This document shows positions 6,880-13,676 of a stretch of DNA of 33,953 nt, piece by piece. Positions within the stretch are counted from its first letter, which is position 1. Each line of letters begins with the position of its first letter. This stretch comes from CAYZPB01 sp964551195 (GTDB taxonomy: Bacteria > Bacillota > Bacilli > Tepidibacillales > Tepidibacillaceae). The stretch lies in assembly GCA_964551195.1 (NCBI GenBank), contig CAZKBI010000014.1:1-33953 (forward strand), written 5' to 3'. A program made the translations under genes and the position numbers. The notes beneath the pieces were generated by a model, which saw only the letters and a program-made list of their open reading frames with translations, was not told the DNA's origin and searched no databases.

Positions 6880-7629
6880 ATGGGTGGTGGAGGATCATTA
6901 GGGTCATTAAATATGGCTATATATTCGTTCATACTAATGTTTTCAATTATTTTGATATTACTTTTAGTTCATAGATTTTATAGCAAGTCAAATGTACAGA
7001 CTGGTTTATGGCTTAGTGGTATTATTGTATTGTCGCTAGCTGGTTGGATTTACACAGGTGGAAAACACGTTCAAACCGCTATGGTAGCTGGTGTTCAAGT
7101 AACTAGCTGGGACCCATACTTTATAGCTTTGTTTGCTGTTGCTATAGCATTATTCTCATCAGGGACTGTGGCTGCGCTCGATGTTAAGAAAAGAATAGCT
7201 CCATATTACACAGTTTTAGCAGCAATTCTGGCAATTCTAACTGGGTATACGGCTGCTTACGCAGGTGTGCCAAATGAATTCTGGATGCCTAAATTATTCA
7301 TGATTCTTGCTGTAGTAAGCGCACTTGTCTTAGTTGTCGGTCCAATCTATGGAATCATTACTAAGAAGTTTGATATCCATGCTATCTGGGGTGCGATTGG
7401 CTGGGGAGTTATGTTCTTTGCAGCATATATTATCAATGGAAGATTTTCACCAATAAATCTTGTAGCTGAAAAGAAAAGTCTTATGGATCCAGCGGCTGTT
7501 GATGCTTTTAATCTGGGATTAGAAAACCATCAGTCAATTATCTTTATCGTGCTACTTGTTGCTTTCTTATTCCTGTTCTTAGAACAAATTCTTACTAATT
7601 GGAAATTCGAAGAAAAGGAAGAAGCTTAG
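6880..7629 (+). CDS. Seven-helix membrane protein, paralogue of the gene at 5317 (MP-C)
   Basis: The product has 249 residues with a Gly/Ser-rich N terminus and about seven helices. It is homologous to the 5317 product over most of its length (shared SS...D..KRI.PYY and G..GW motifs). Unlike that paralogue it has four histidines: in LLLVHRFYSK, GGKHVQTAM, KKFDIHAIWGA and LENHQSII. The first and third are at helix ends and are plausible heme or quinone ligands. GGAGG before ATG 6880 is clear. A perfect terminator 40 bases downstream closes this transcript. I do not recognise a named family. Confidence 0.7.
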   Translation: MGGGGSLGSLNMAIYSFILMFSIILILLLVHRFYSKSNVQTGLWLSGIIVLSLAGWIYTGGKHVQTAMVAGVQVTSWDPYFIALFAVAIALFSSGTVAALDVKKRIAPYYTVLAAILAILTGYTAAYAGVPNEFWMPKLFMILAVVSALVLVVGPIYGIITKKFDIHAIWGAIGWGVMFFAAYIINGRFSPINLVAEKKSLMDPAAVDAFNLGLENHQSIIFIVLLVAFLFLFLEQILTNWKFEEKEEA

Positions 7630-7670
7630 GAGATAAAGTGAATTAACAGAAAGATAATATGTAATAATGC

Positions 7671-7706
7671 AGCAGCACCCTGAATTGTTAGGGTGCTGCT
7701 TTTATA
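7671..7706 (+). terminator. Rho-independent terminator after MP-C
   Basis: Perfect 11-bp arms AGCAGCACCCT (7671-7681) and AGGGTGCTGCT (7690-7700) enclose an 8-base loop. A TTTTATATT tail follows. It separates the cluster into two transcripts, 4416-7629 and 8053-12698. Confidence 0.9.
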
Positions 7707-8052
7707 TTAGACAATTTCATGAAGATAGCAGAAAAGGCTTGAATCTGTTATCATGGTAGCATATAATTACTTGTGAGTTAATGATTGAAATGTGATATCT
7801 TAAGCAAGGGGTAGGCAAACGTGTCTAGTCTAATTGATTTATGACTAGGGAATCATTTGACTATTGTTTGTTTAAGTTTAATTAAGTTTAATTGAGTTTT
7901 CGGATGTTCTGAAACTTGATTAGATAATTATGTTGTAAGGGATTAAACTAGTACTTTAATAAGGAGGCGGTGAGCAAGAATATTATTAATAGTTCAAGAT
8001 AATATTTAAATTATAAAGAGAGAAATTTAAAAAAATATAGGAGGTTATTACT
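7707..8052 (+). promoter_or_regulatory. Long AT-rich leader/regulatory region upstream of the 8053 gene
   Basis: No gene of credible size lies in these 346 bases. Visible structure includes an inverted repeat CTAGTC (7825-7830) / GACTAG (7843-7848) and two direct copies of AAGTTTAA exactly 10 bp apart (7874-7881 and 7884-7891) with a weaker third. A strong AAGGAGG (7961-7967) is followed two bases later by a GTG opening a 10-codon frame ending TAA. An AU-rich hairpin has arms AATATTAT (7979-7986) and ATAATATT (7999-8006). The real ribosome binding site GGAGG is at 8040-8044. A promoter is expected but no clear -35/-10 pair stands out. Confidence 0.4.
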
Positions 8053-8925
8053 TTGAAAGAAAATAAAAAAGCTGGTTTTTGGATTTCTTTAATCTTCGGT
8101 CTATGGGCGACAATTGGTGCATTCTTAGTTTTCGTAGTCTTTGACCATTGGAATGAAACTTGGATTGCAAAAGCAGGTAACTATAGTGAATTGCTGGGTA
8201 TTCATCGTTTAGATGAAGTGTTTATTATCAAGTACATGTATCCTGCATTTCATGACTTAGCAGTTGTTGGTGGAGTAATGCTACTAGTTGCAGCATTTAT
8301 GTATTGGAAAAATTACTCCAAGGCATGGCACATTGCTATAATTGGCTCTCTAATTGCTGTTCAAGGAACGTTTTTCGCACAAATTGGATCAGCAAGTGCG
8401 GGAATTTTCCCAATGTACACAATTATTGCACTACCTAACTTACTCGCGTTCTTCTTGCTTATTACTGTGGCACGCAAATTCCCTGGCAAAGCAATTGCTT
8501 TTGCTGCCTTGAATGGCATGATGTTCGTGTTGGCGTTGATGAACGGGGTTGCTTCTGCAAGTAGAATGTCACAAAAGTCTATACTACAAGAAGTAGCAGA
8601 TCCAAGTCATATTGGTGTGCCTGCAGACATGGCTATGTTTGCCTCAGTACAGCAACTAAACTGGGTAGGTATGATTGCTTGGGGCGTGTTCCTAATAGGT
8701 TTCCTATACCGTCAGAAATGGATTCTTCCAGTCGGCGTAGGCGCGGCAATACTTAATATTATTGGCGGAGTTCCATTAGGATTAGATAGTATGTTAGGTG
8801 GAGAATTGTTCTCACTGTTCTTGTTAGGACCAATCTTTGCAATAATAATACTGGTTATAATTCTTGTACCACGTGGTAAAGAATTATTAATAGGTGATTG
8901 GGAACCGAAGGTTAAAACGAAGTAA
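8053..8925 (+). CDS. Eight-helix membrane protein of unknown function, TTG start (MP-D)
   Basis: This 290-residue membrane protein has about eight helices and short loops, no cysteines and five histidines: in VVFDHWNETW, LLGIHRLDE, YPAFHDLAVV, KAWHIAIIG and a loop DPSHIG. HDLAVV and AWHIAI sit at helix starts and could ligate heme. The start codon is TTG at 8053, 8 bases after GGAGG, and no in-frame ATG fits better. It opens the second transcript of the cluster, after a terminator and a long leader. I recognise no family. Weak resemblance to MP-B around a shared GSLI helix is not enough to claim homology. Confidence 0.65.
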   Translation: MKENKKAGFWISLIFGLWATIGAFLVFVVFDHWNETWIAKAGNYSELLGIHRLDEVFIIKYMYPAFHDLAVVGGVMLLVAAFMYWKNYSKAWHIAIIGSLIAVQGTFFAQIGSASAGIFPMYTIIALPNLLAFFLLITVARKFPGKAIAFAALNGMMFVLALMNGVASASRMSQKSILQEVADPSHIGVPADMAMFASVQQLNWVGMIAWGVFLIGFLYRQKWILPVGVGAAILNIIGGVPLGLDSMLGGELFSLFLLGPIFAIIILVIILVPRGKELLIGDWEPKVKTK

Positions 8926-8935
8926 TTTTTCTCTA

Positions 8936-8963
8936 TTGATGCATTGAAAATTTTTGCTATATT
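8936..8963 (+). promoter_or_regulatory. Candidate promoter for the lipoprotein gene
   Basis: TTGATG (8936-8941) and TATATT (8958-8963) are separated by 16 bp. The predicted start near 8970 coincides with a small hairpin, GGCGTTAG (8970-8977) against CTAA-T-CGCC (8983-8991), so the transcript would begin with a protective 5' stem. The gene could also be read through from MP-D. Confidence 0.35.
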
Positions 8964-9026
8964 TGTCATGGCGTTAGTTAATCTAATCGCCTTTAGACAT
9001 AAATAATTTGATAAGGGGGTGTCAGT

Positions 9027-10109
9027 ATGAGAAAAACTAGTATTGTATTATCGGTTATTTTAGTAATTGCTCTTCTAGCAGGTTGTGGAACTTTGCCAGA
9101 AGAAAACAGTGCAGTATTAGAGTTTAGATCATCAGGCGTTGACCAAGACGCTTGGGCATTAGTTCCAGCTGGCGATTTTTATGAGGGTCAGTACACACAA
9201 GGACGCGCTAAGACAGGGCAAACATTCAAGAATGGTTATGTCGAGAATGCTTTTGAAATGAAAGTTGTACCTGTAACAAATGCAGAGTATGCTAAGTATC
9301 TTGGCGAAGCGTTAAATGCAGGCACAATTACTATAGGGACCTTTGTAGGGAACTTTGGTGGAGACTTTGAGGGTGTTGCTGGCGAATATTTTGAAGAGGG
9401 TTATACCTATGATTCTGACCAAGTTGTAAGTGGTTTTTATCCTGGAGATGTTGATGATTTTGACGGTATGCGTCATGAATTCCTAATTGAACCAGGTGAG
9501 TATCCACACATGGTACTTGATGATGTAGCAAGCCGCATTAATTTTGATGGTACTAACTTCACAGTTAAAGAGGGTTATGAAAATCATCCAGTAACAATGG
9601 TTAGTTGGTATGGAGCATGGGCATACGCTGAATTCTACGGCTATCGCTTACCAACTGAAAGTGAATGGGAAAAAGCGGCTCGTGGAGATGATGATCGTCC
9701 ATTCCCTTGGGGATGGGAGGAAGGCGGAGCTTATCTAAACTTCAATAATAGTGGTGACCCGTTTGAAGGATCAGATGGTTACAGTGATACAACTCCTGTA
9801 GGCTTTTATAATGGTAACAAATATGGAGATTTCCAAACCGAGAATGGTGCAAGTCCATACGGTATTTATGATATGTCTGGTAACGTAGGTGAATGGACCG
9901 GAAATAAACCTTTCGGATATCACTACCGCAGAATTAAAGGCGGAAATAAAGGAACTTATGACATTGATGCAAGAATATGGAAATCAGATAATGCAGATCC
10001 AAGATATAGAGCACCGAGTGTTGGTTTCCGTGTTGTAAGAGATCCACTACAACAATCACCAGAACCAGTTTCACCAGAAGCACCAGCTGATGAGGAAACT
10101 AACGAATAA
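9027..10109 (+). CDS. SUMF1/FGE-fold lipoprotein lacking the catalytic cysteine
   Basis: The product has 360 residues. A signal peptide with lipobox LAGC (Cys 20) anchors it outside the membrane. From about residue 45 it has the sulfatase-modifying-factor/formylglycine-generating-enzyme fold: VPAGDFYEG, VVPVTNAEYAKYL, HPVTMVSWYGAWAYAEFYG-RLPTESEWEKAARG, GIYDMSGNVGEWTG and a C-terminal GFRVVRD. True FGEs carry active-site Cys residues in the segment after the R-GGS motif. Here that stretch reads IKGGNKGTYDIDARIW, and the only Cys in the protein is the lipobox one, so oxidase activity is unlikely. A Pro/Glu tail ends it. SUMF1-fold proteins also occur near nitrite reductase (NirV). I infer a structural or binding extracytoplasmic subunit of the cluster. 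Confidence 0.88.
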   Translation: MRKTSIVLSVILVIALLAGCGTLPEENSAVLEFRSSGVDQDAWALVPAGDFYEGQYTQGRAKTGQTFKNGYVENAFEMKVVPVTNAEYAKYLGEALNAGTITIGTFVGNFGGDFEGVAGEYFEEGYTYDSDQVVSGFYPGDVDDFDGMRHEFLIEPGEYPHMVLDDVASRINFDGTNFTVKEGYENHPVTMVSWYGAWAYAEFYGYRLPTESEWEKAARGDDDRPFPWGWEEGGAYLNFNNSGDPFEGSDGYSDTTPVGFYNGNKYGDFQTENGASPYGIYDMSGNVGEWTGNKPFGYHYRRIKGGNKGTYDIDARIWKSDNADPRYRAPSVGFRVVRDPLQQSPEPVSPEAPADEETNE

Positions 10110-10125
10110 TTTGGAGGTTAGCTAA

Positions 10126-11019
10126 ATGGCTAAAGATGCTACAAATAATGAAATGAATAAATTAAGCTTCTGGCAATTGATAAAGGAATACCTTGTATTG
10201 ATTAAGCCACGGCAAACAGCTCTATTAGTTGTAACTGGTTGGGCCGGGTTTAGTAGTGCAAGTTGTCCGGTTGTCGGTTGGCAGCTTTCATTAGCTATTA
10301 TTGGTAGTTTATTCTTAGCGATTAGTGGTTGCACAATTTTCAACATGGTATATGACAGAGATATTGATAGAATAATGGGTAGAACACAGAAGAGACCGTT
10401 GTCGACGGGAACAATTACTGTTCCCAACGCACTCCTAGTTGCCAGTATAATGGCAGGGGTAGGTGTAGGTTGGGCCTTCACAATAGATCCATTATACGGT
10501 TGGATTATATTGGCTGGACTCTTTTTAGATGCAGTGTTATACACTGTTGTCTTAAAAAGAGTTACCCCATACTCAATTATTTGGGGTGGATTATCCGGTG
10601 GAATGCCGATATTAGCGGGAAGAGCGCTTGGTATAGGATCCATCGATCTAGTCGGTGTATTACTTGCACTAGCAATTGTTCTCTGGATTCCAACACATAT
10701 TCTAACCTTTAGTATCAAATATGAGGACCAATATGCTGAGGTTGGGGTACCAACATTTCCTTCAGTTTATGGTGTAGATGTGACTAGCAAAATCATTGCT
10801 TGGTCGGCTATTTTAGCTAGCATAGCAATGATTAGCGCGGCCTTCTTACTAGAGATGCAAGGTTACTACTTAATATTCTTAATACTATTTAGTATAGGAT
10901 TAATTACACTATCTACTGTAACCGTGTTGAAAAAATCGTCTAAGTTGAACTTTAGTCTATTTAAAGTGGCATCAGTCTATATGTTAGGTTCTATGCTTTT
11001 ACTTATTTTCGCACTATAG
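10126..11019 (+). CDS. ctaB: Heme O synthase (protoheme IX farnesyltransferase), CtaB/Cox10-like
   Basis: This 297-residue UbiA-superfamily prenyltransferase transfers a farnesyl group to heme B to make heme O. The first Asp-rich motif is NMVYDRDIDRIMGRTQKRPL (N73, D77, D81). The second region, YTVVLKRVTPYSIIWGGLSG, then WIPTHILTFSIKYEDQYAEVGVPTFPSVYG, is characteristic of CtaB rather than menaquinone or chlorophyll prenyltransferases. WIPTHI differs from the usual bacterial WQPPHFW and recalls archaeal CtaB. About nine helices are predicted. GGAGG lies before the ATG, 16 bases after the lipoprotein gene. It is directly upstream of the oxidase-like gene, the usual CtaB context. No ctaA is seen, so heme O rather than heme A is expected. 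Confidence 0.88.
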   Translation: MAKDATNNEMNKLSFWQLIKEYLVLIKPRQTALLVVTGWAGFSSASCPVVGWQLSLAIIGSLFLAISGCTIFNMVYDRDIDRIMGRTQKRPLSTGTITVPNALLVASIMAGVGVGWAFTIDPLYGWIILAGLFLDAVLYTVVLKRVTPYSIIWGGLSGGMPILAGRALGIGSIDLVGVLLALAIVLWIPTHILTFSIKYEDQYAEVGVPTFPSVYGVDVTSKIIAWSAILASIAMISAAFLLEMQGYYLIFLILFSIGLITLSTVTVLKKSSKLNFSLFKVASVYMLGSMLLLIFAL

Positions 11020-11035
11020 TTTTAGCCAAATGGCT

Positions 11036-11055
11036 TTGTGACATTTTGGTAATAA
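11036..11055. promoter_or_regulatory. Degenerate copy of the 5949 palindrome
   Basis: TTGTGACA (11036-11043), a TTTT spacer and GGTAATAA (11048-11055) match the 5949-5968 element at about 16 of 21 aligned positions including one flanking base. The left half-site is well preserved and the right half is degenerate. Its place upstream of another gene of the same cluster makes a shared regulator possible. Confidence 0.25.
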
Positions 11056-11066
11056 AGTGTAATCTG

Positions 11067-11090
11067 TATTTAAACTTAGAAGTTTAAATA
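11067..11090. promoter_or_regulatory. Perfect 24-bp palindrome just upstream of the oxidase-like gene
   Basis: Arms TATTTAAACTT (11067-11077) and AAGTTTAAATA (11080-11090) are exact reverse complements around an AG centre. The element ends about 6 bases before the GAAGGGG ribosome binding site (11097-11103). No T run follows, so it is not a standard terminator. It could be an operator or an mRNA hairpin near the ribosome binding site. The AAGTTTAA core also occurs twice upstream of the 8053 gene. Confidence 0.5.
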
Positions 11091-11111
11091 ATATATGAAG
11101 GGGTGATTTTA

Positions 11112-12698
11112 ATGACTGGTAAGTCTCCGGGACGTTTGAAATACTTATTTACAACGCCGAAAGGTCTTCTTCTTGGTGCAGCTGCTATTCTTAGTATTAC
11201 GGCTGCAATTTGGGCAACGCTATCCGGCCCAATGGTTGACTGGGGAGTAAGAGAAATTACAGTAAATCTATTAAGTATGGATCTAGTACAGGCTGAAAGA
11301 GAAGGCCGTATTATAATGCTTTATCATTCGTTTGCAATGATTGTTACCGCAATGGTAGTATATTTAATTACAGCTCTTGCACCGATGGATAAGGTATGGG
11401 CTAAATGGATTAATGGTTTAGTAACAGTTGGTTATTTACTTGTTGTTGTTAATGGTATGATTTTTGCATACTTTGGGCACGAGTGGACACTACATGGTAT
11501 TTACCTTGTTGGTATGTCGATTATTTTCTTAGTGGGACTTTTATTACTTGTTGCACTATGGCCGGGTGATAAAAGATTCTATCTTAAAGAAGACTCACTT
11601 CTAGCAAAAACGAAGAAAGGTGCAAGCTGGGAAAGATTTACTATCTGGTTTGTGGTTCTAGTGGCAGTTATTTCTGCTGGAGTTGGTGCTTATGCTGGTG
11701 CATACTTCGGCAATGGCTTTGAAGCCTTTTTAACTGAGGATACTGTTCGAGAGAACACCAAAACTTCTCAAATGAAAGCGGTTGTTGGACACTTGCATAT
11801 TATGCTTGCTCTAATAGCTACTTTCATTGCAATCTTTATTGGTAGATTCTTTGACATAAAAGGGAACTGGCAGAAAATTGCTATGATCGGTTTTGTAATC
11901 GGTGCATTATTCTTGGGTGGCGGTTCTAACTCGGTAATATGGACTGAGGCAGCACATATTTTCGTCTACGTGGGGGCCGTCTTTTCTATGGGTGGTGGAC
12001 TAACTCTTGTTATCTATGGTATGAACAAGATCTTTAGAGACCGCCTGGAAGAAAGAGGACTCGGCAAGAAGCGTACTGGCAATAAAGCGGGTATTGTTGA
12101 TGGATTCCGCGCAATGTTAGGCGATCCGCTGAAGTTTGGTCCTCTTTGGATGATGATTTATATGAACTTCGTTACAAGCTTTATTGGAATATTCATGGCA
12201 GCTTTCCTTGAGAAAATATTCCGTAACCAATACTGGAATCATCGTGAAGAGAGAATTGAGCTTGCAGGTCACTGGCATGCACTTTCATTAATCTGTGCGG
12301 TTATCTTGCTATTATACTTAGCAGACCGTTGGAATATGAAAGGTAAAATGCGTGTGATTTTTGGTTGGACTCTAATCATTGGATCGAACATTGCTCTAAT
12401 GGCAATGATGTGGTTCGAGATGAAGAGACTAGTTGTAGGAGAATACCTGCAACAATCTATTGTTAATGGAATTATGGTTGCTGATATGATTGGTTTAGGT
12501 GCTGTGTTCGTGGTCCTTGCTGGATTTATGGTATGGCGCTTAGTAGACCTAATCAGTAAAGAAGGTACTTGGAAAAAAGATGTTCTTGTACCTAACCATC
12601 AGTTCTTAGTCTCCGGTACTGATATCGACGATCCAAGAAATATTGGTGAGTTAAGATCATACCGTGAACTGAAAGATAGTAGTTACTTTGGATTCTAA
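11112..12698 (+). CDS. Twelve-helix, histidine-rich membrane protein resembling heme-copper oxidase/NorB subunit I
   Basis: The product has 528 residues and about twelve helices. Histidines lie in helices 2, 6 and 10, the pattern of the heme-copper oxidase superfamily: H72 (LYHSFAM), H227/H229 (VVGHLHIML) and H387/H389 (LAGHWHALS). H128 (TLHGIYLVG) in helix 4 and H282 (AAHIFVYVG) in helix 8 add a second repeating set, suggesting threefold four-helix repeats. Helix 7 (IGFVIGALFLGGGSNSVIW) has no His-His pair, so the usual CuB ligands from helix VII are missing. No Tyr-His cross-link motif is evident. The neighbouring heme O synthase supports a heme-binding role. I infer a divergent oxidase, NO reductase or unknown heme enzyme. 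It starts at ATG 11112 after GAAGGGG; a GTG at 11103 overlaps that site. A terminator follows. Confidence 0.6.
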   Translation: MTGKSPGRLKYLFTTPKGLLLGAAAILSITAAIWATLSGPMVDWGVREITVNLLSMDLVQAEREGRIIMLYHSFAMIVTAMVVYLITALAPMDKVWAKWINGLVTVGYLLVVVNGMIFAYFGHEWTLHGIYLVGMSIIFLVGLLLLVALWPGDKRFYLKEDSLLAKTKKGASWERFTIWFVVLVAVISAGVGAYAGAYFGNGFEAFLTEDTVRENTKTSQMKAVVGHLHIMLALIATFIAIFIGRFFDIKGNWQKIAMIGFVIGALFLGGGSNSVIWTEAAHIFVYVGAVFSMGGGLTLVIYGMNKIFRDRLEERGLGKKRTGNKAGIVDGFRAMLGDPLKFGPLWMMIYMNFVTSFIGIFMAAFLEKIFRNQYWNHREERIELAGHWHALSLICAVILLLYLADRWNMKGKMRVIFGWTLIIGSNIALMAMMWFEMKRLVVGEYLQQSIVNGIMVADMIGLGAVFVVLAGFMVWRLVDLISKEGTWKKDVLVPNHQFLVSGTDIDDPRNIGELRSYRELKDSSYFGF

Positions 12699-12716
12699 CT
12701 AAATATTTAGCATAAG

Positions 12717-12748
12717 AAAAACCTCCACATATTTTTGTGGAGGTTTTT
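12717..12748. terminator. Bidirectional terminator between convergent genes
   Basis: Perfect 13-bp arms AAAAACCTCCACA (12717-12729) and TGTGGAGGTTTTT (12736-12748) surround a 6-base loop. T runs on both strands allow it to end the oxidase-like transcript and the opposing 12761-13237 gene. Confidence 0.9.
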
Positions 12749-12760
12749 TATTTTTACCAA

Positions 12761-13237
12761 TTAGTTTTTCTTAAATGTTTTAAAAAAACTGAAATAGTAT
12801 TTGAAGCCCGACAGAAAAAGTCCTGTACCGATTCCGGTATAAACAATAGCAAGCAAATTTTTTGGAATAAATTCTGTGTTTCGTAGAAAAATCCCAAGTG
12901 ACATCATGAAAATTATCACCAAGTAACCACTAAGCTTCTGGAAGGCAAAGATGCAGGTCTTACGGTCTCCCATAGCTTCAATCCGTGTGATGTTTGTATT
13001 GGCGACTTTACTAAAGCCGAAAAGGTGAATTGGTATTGCTAGTAGTAGACCAGCAAGAAGGTATAATATTGAATTTGCGTATTCACCACTAACTAACCAG
13101 GTAAAAGCTAGGCGATCCAGAAAAAGTCCGACGCCACTCCACAGTAAGCCAGAGATTAAAAATAAGTAGCGAATATTTACAGCAAATAAATGACTTTCAA
13201 TGGCTTGTTCATCAATCTTTCTAAAAAAATTTATCAA
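12761..13237 (-). CDS. Small four-helix membrane protein of unknown function, TTG start
   Basis: The 158-residue product has about four helices (near 24-44, 57-76, 104-124 and 128-150) and charged loops (GFSKVANTNITRIEAMGDRK). I recognise no family. The start is TTG (complement of 13235-13237), 7 bases after GGGAGG on the minus strand. The nearest ATG is out of frame. It is transcribed toward the oxidase-like gene and shares its terminator, and it diverges from the riboflavin operon. Nothing ties it functionally to either neighbour. Confidence 0.65.
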   Translation of the reverse strand: MINFFRKIDEQAIESHLFAVNIRYLFLISGLLWSGVGLFLDRLAFTWLVSGEYANSILYLLAGLLLAIPIHLFGFSKVANTNITRIEAMGDRKTCIFAFQKLSGYLVIIFMMSLGIFLRNTEFIPKNLLAIVYTGIGTGLFLSGFKYYFSFFKTFKKN

Positions 13238-13411
13238 TTAGCTACCTCCCAACTAATTTACATATAACCTACTTGTATAGAATATCATAATTTATTTTAA
13301 ATAGGATACTTTATATCTGTAATCTAATAACTTTCGCCATGTTTCCCTACGGAAATGCTTATGGATTAATCTGTTGGGCTAGTGTATAATGCTTATATAA
13401 AGTTAAATAGC
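13238..13411 (+). promoter_or_regulatory. Divergent promoter region with -10 box at 13385-13390
   Basis: TATAAT at 13385-13390 lies about 25 bases before the FMN riboswitch and is its probable promoter. The -35 is weak. A small hairpin, CAT-g-TTTCC (13338-13346) with GGAAATG (13351-13357), has no T tail and may be an operator or chance. The minus-strand gene start and its GGGAGG site occupy the left edge. Confidence 0.5.
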
Positions 13412-13547
13412 TATTCTTCAGGGTTGGGTGTAATTCCCTACCGGCGGTAATCAGGTATATCATCTGTAGTCCGCGAGCCAGTCATTTATGATTGGCCGAT
13501 TTGGTGGGATTCCAAAACCGACAGTTAAAGTCTGGATGAAAGAAGGA
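13412..13547 (+). ncRNA. FMN riboswitch (RFN element)
   Basis: The conserved RFN blocks appear in order: ATTCTTCAGGGTTGGGTGTA, AATTCCCTACCGGCGGTAAT, AGTCCGCGAGCC, a variable stem, GATTTGGTGGGATTCCAAAA, CCGACAGTTAAAGTCTGGAT. Each matches the consensus of the six-helix aptamer that binds flavin mononucleotide. It precedes ribD by about 130 bases, with a terminator in between, so bound FMN should promote early termination and reduce riboflavin synthesis. It probably also reduces expression of everything co-transcribed, including ispH. Confidence 0.97.
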
Positions 13548-13606
13548 TAAGATTGAGGTTATATATACTGTATATACCTTATATTTTAGATGTACATTCC
13601 TTTACG

Positions 13607-13642
13607 AACCCTGTGGCTATCAGCCTAGGGTTTTATTTTTTT
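13607..13642 (+). terminator. Expression-platform terminator of the FMN riboswitch
   Basis: AACCCT (13607-13612) plus GGCT (13615-13618) pair with AGCC (13622-13625) plus AGGGTT (13627-13632), followed by TTATTTTTTT. It lies between the aptamer and ribD and is the expected FMN-controlled attenuator. Confidence 0.85.
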
Positions 13643-13676
13643 CTGAGTGGAAAGATAGAAAGTAGGAGATTTATTA

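Noticed and set aside
9027..10109. Active formylglycine-generating enzyme with a sulfatase partner
   Set aside because: There is no active-site cysteine and no sulfatase gene in the window.
10122..10718. 198-codon antisense open frame within the heme O synthase gene
   Set aside because: It lies wholly opposite a clearly identified gene, has no ribosome binding site, and has a composition typical of an antisense shadow.
11024..11035. AGCCA-AA-TGGCT palindrome after the heme O synthase gene as a terminator
   Set aside because: The stem is only 4-5 bp and is followed by TTTG rather than a T run, so it is too weak to call a terminator.
13338..13357. Hairpin CATgTTTCC/GGAAATG as a terminator or RNA gene
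   Set aside because: It is short, has a bulge and no T tail, and lies upstream of the riboswitch promoter; only a possible operator.
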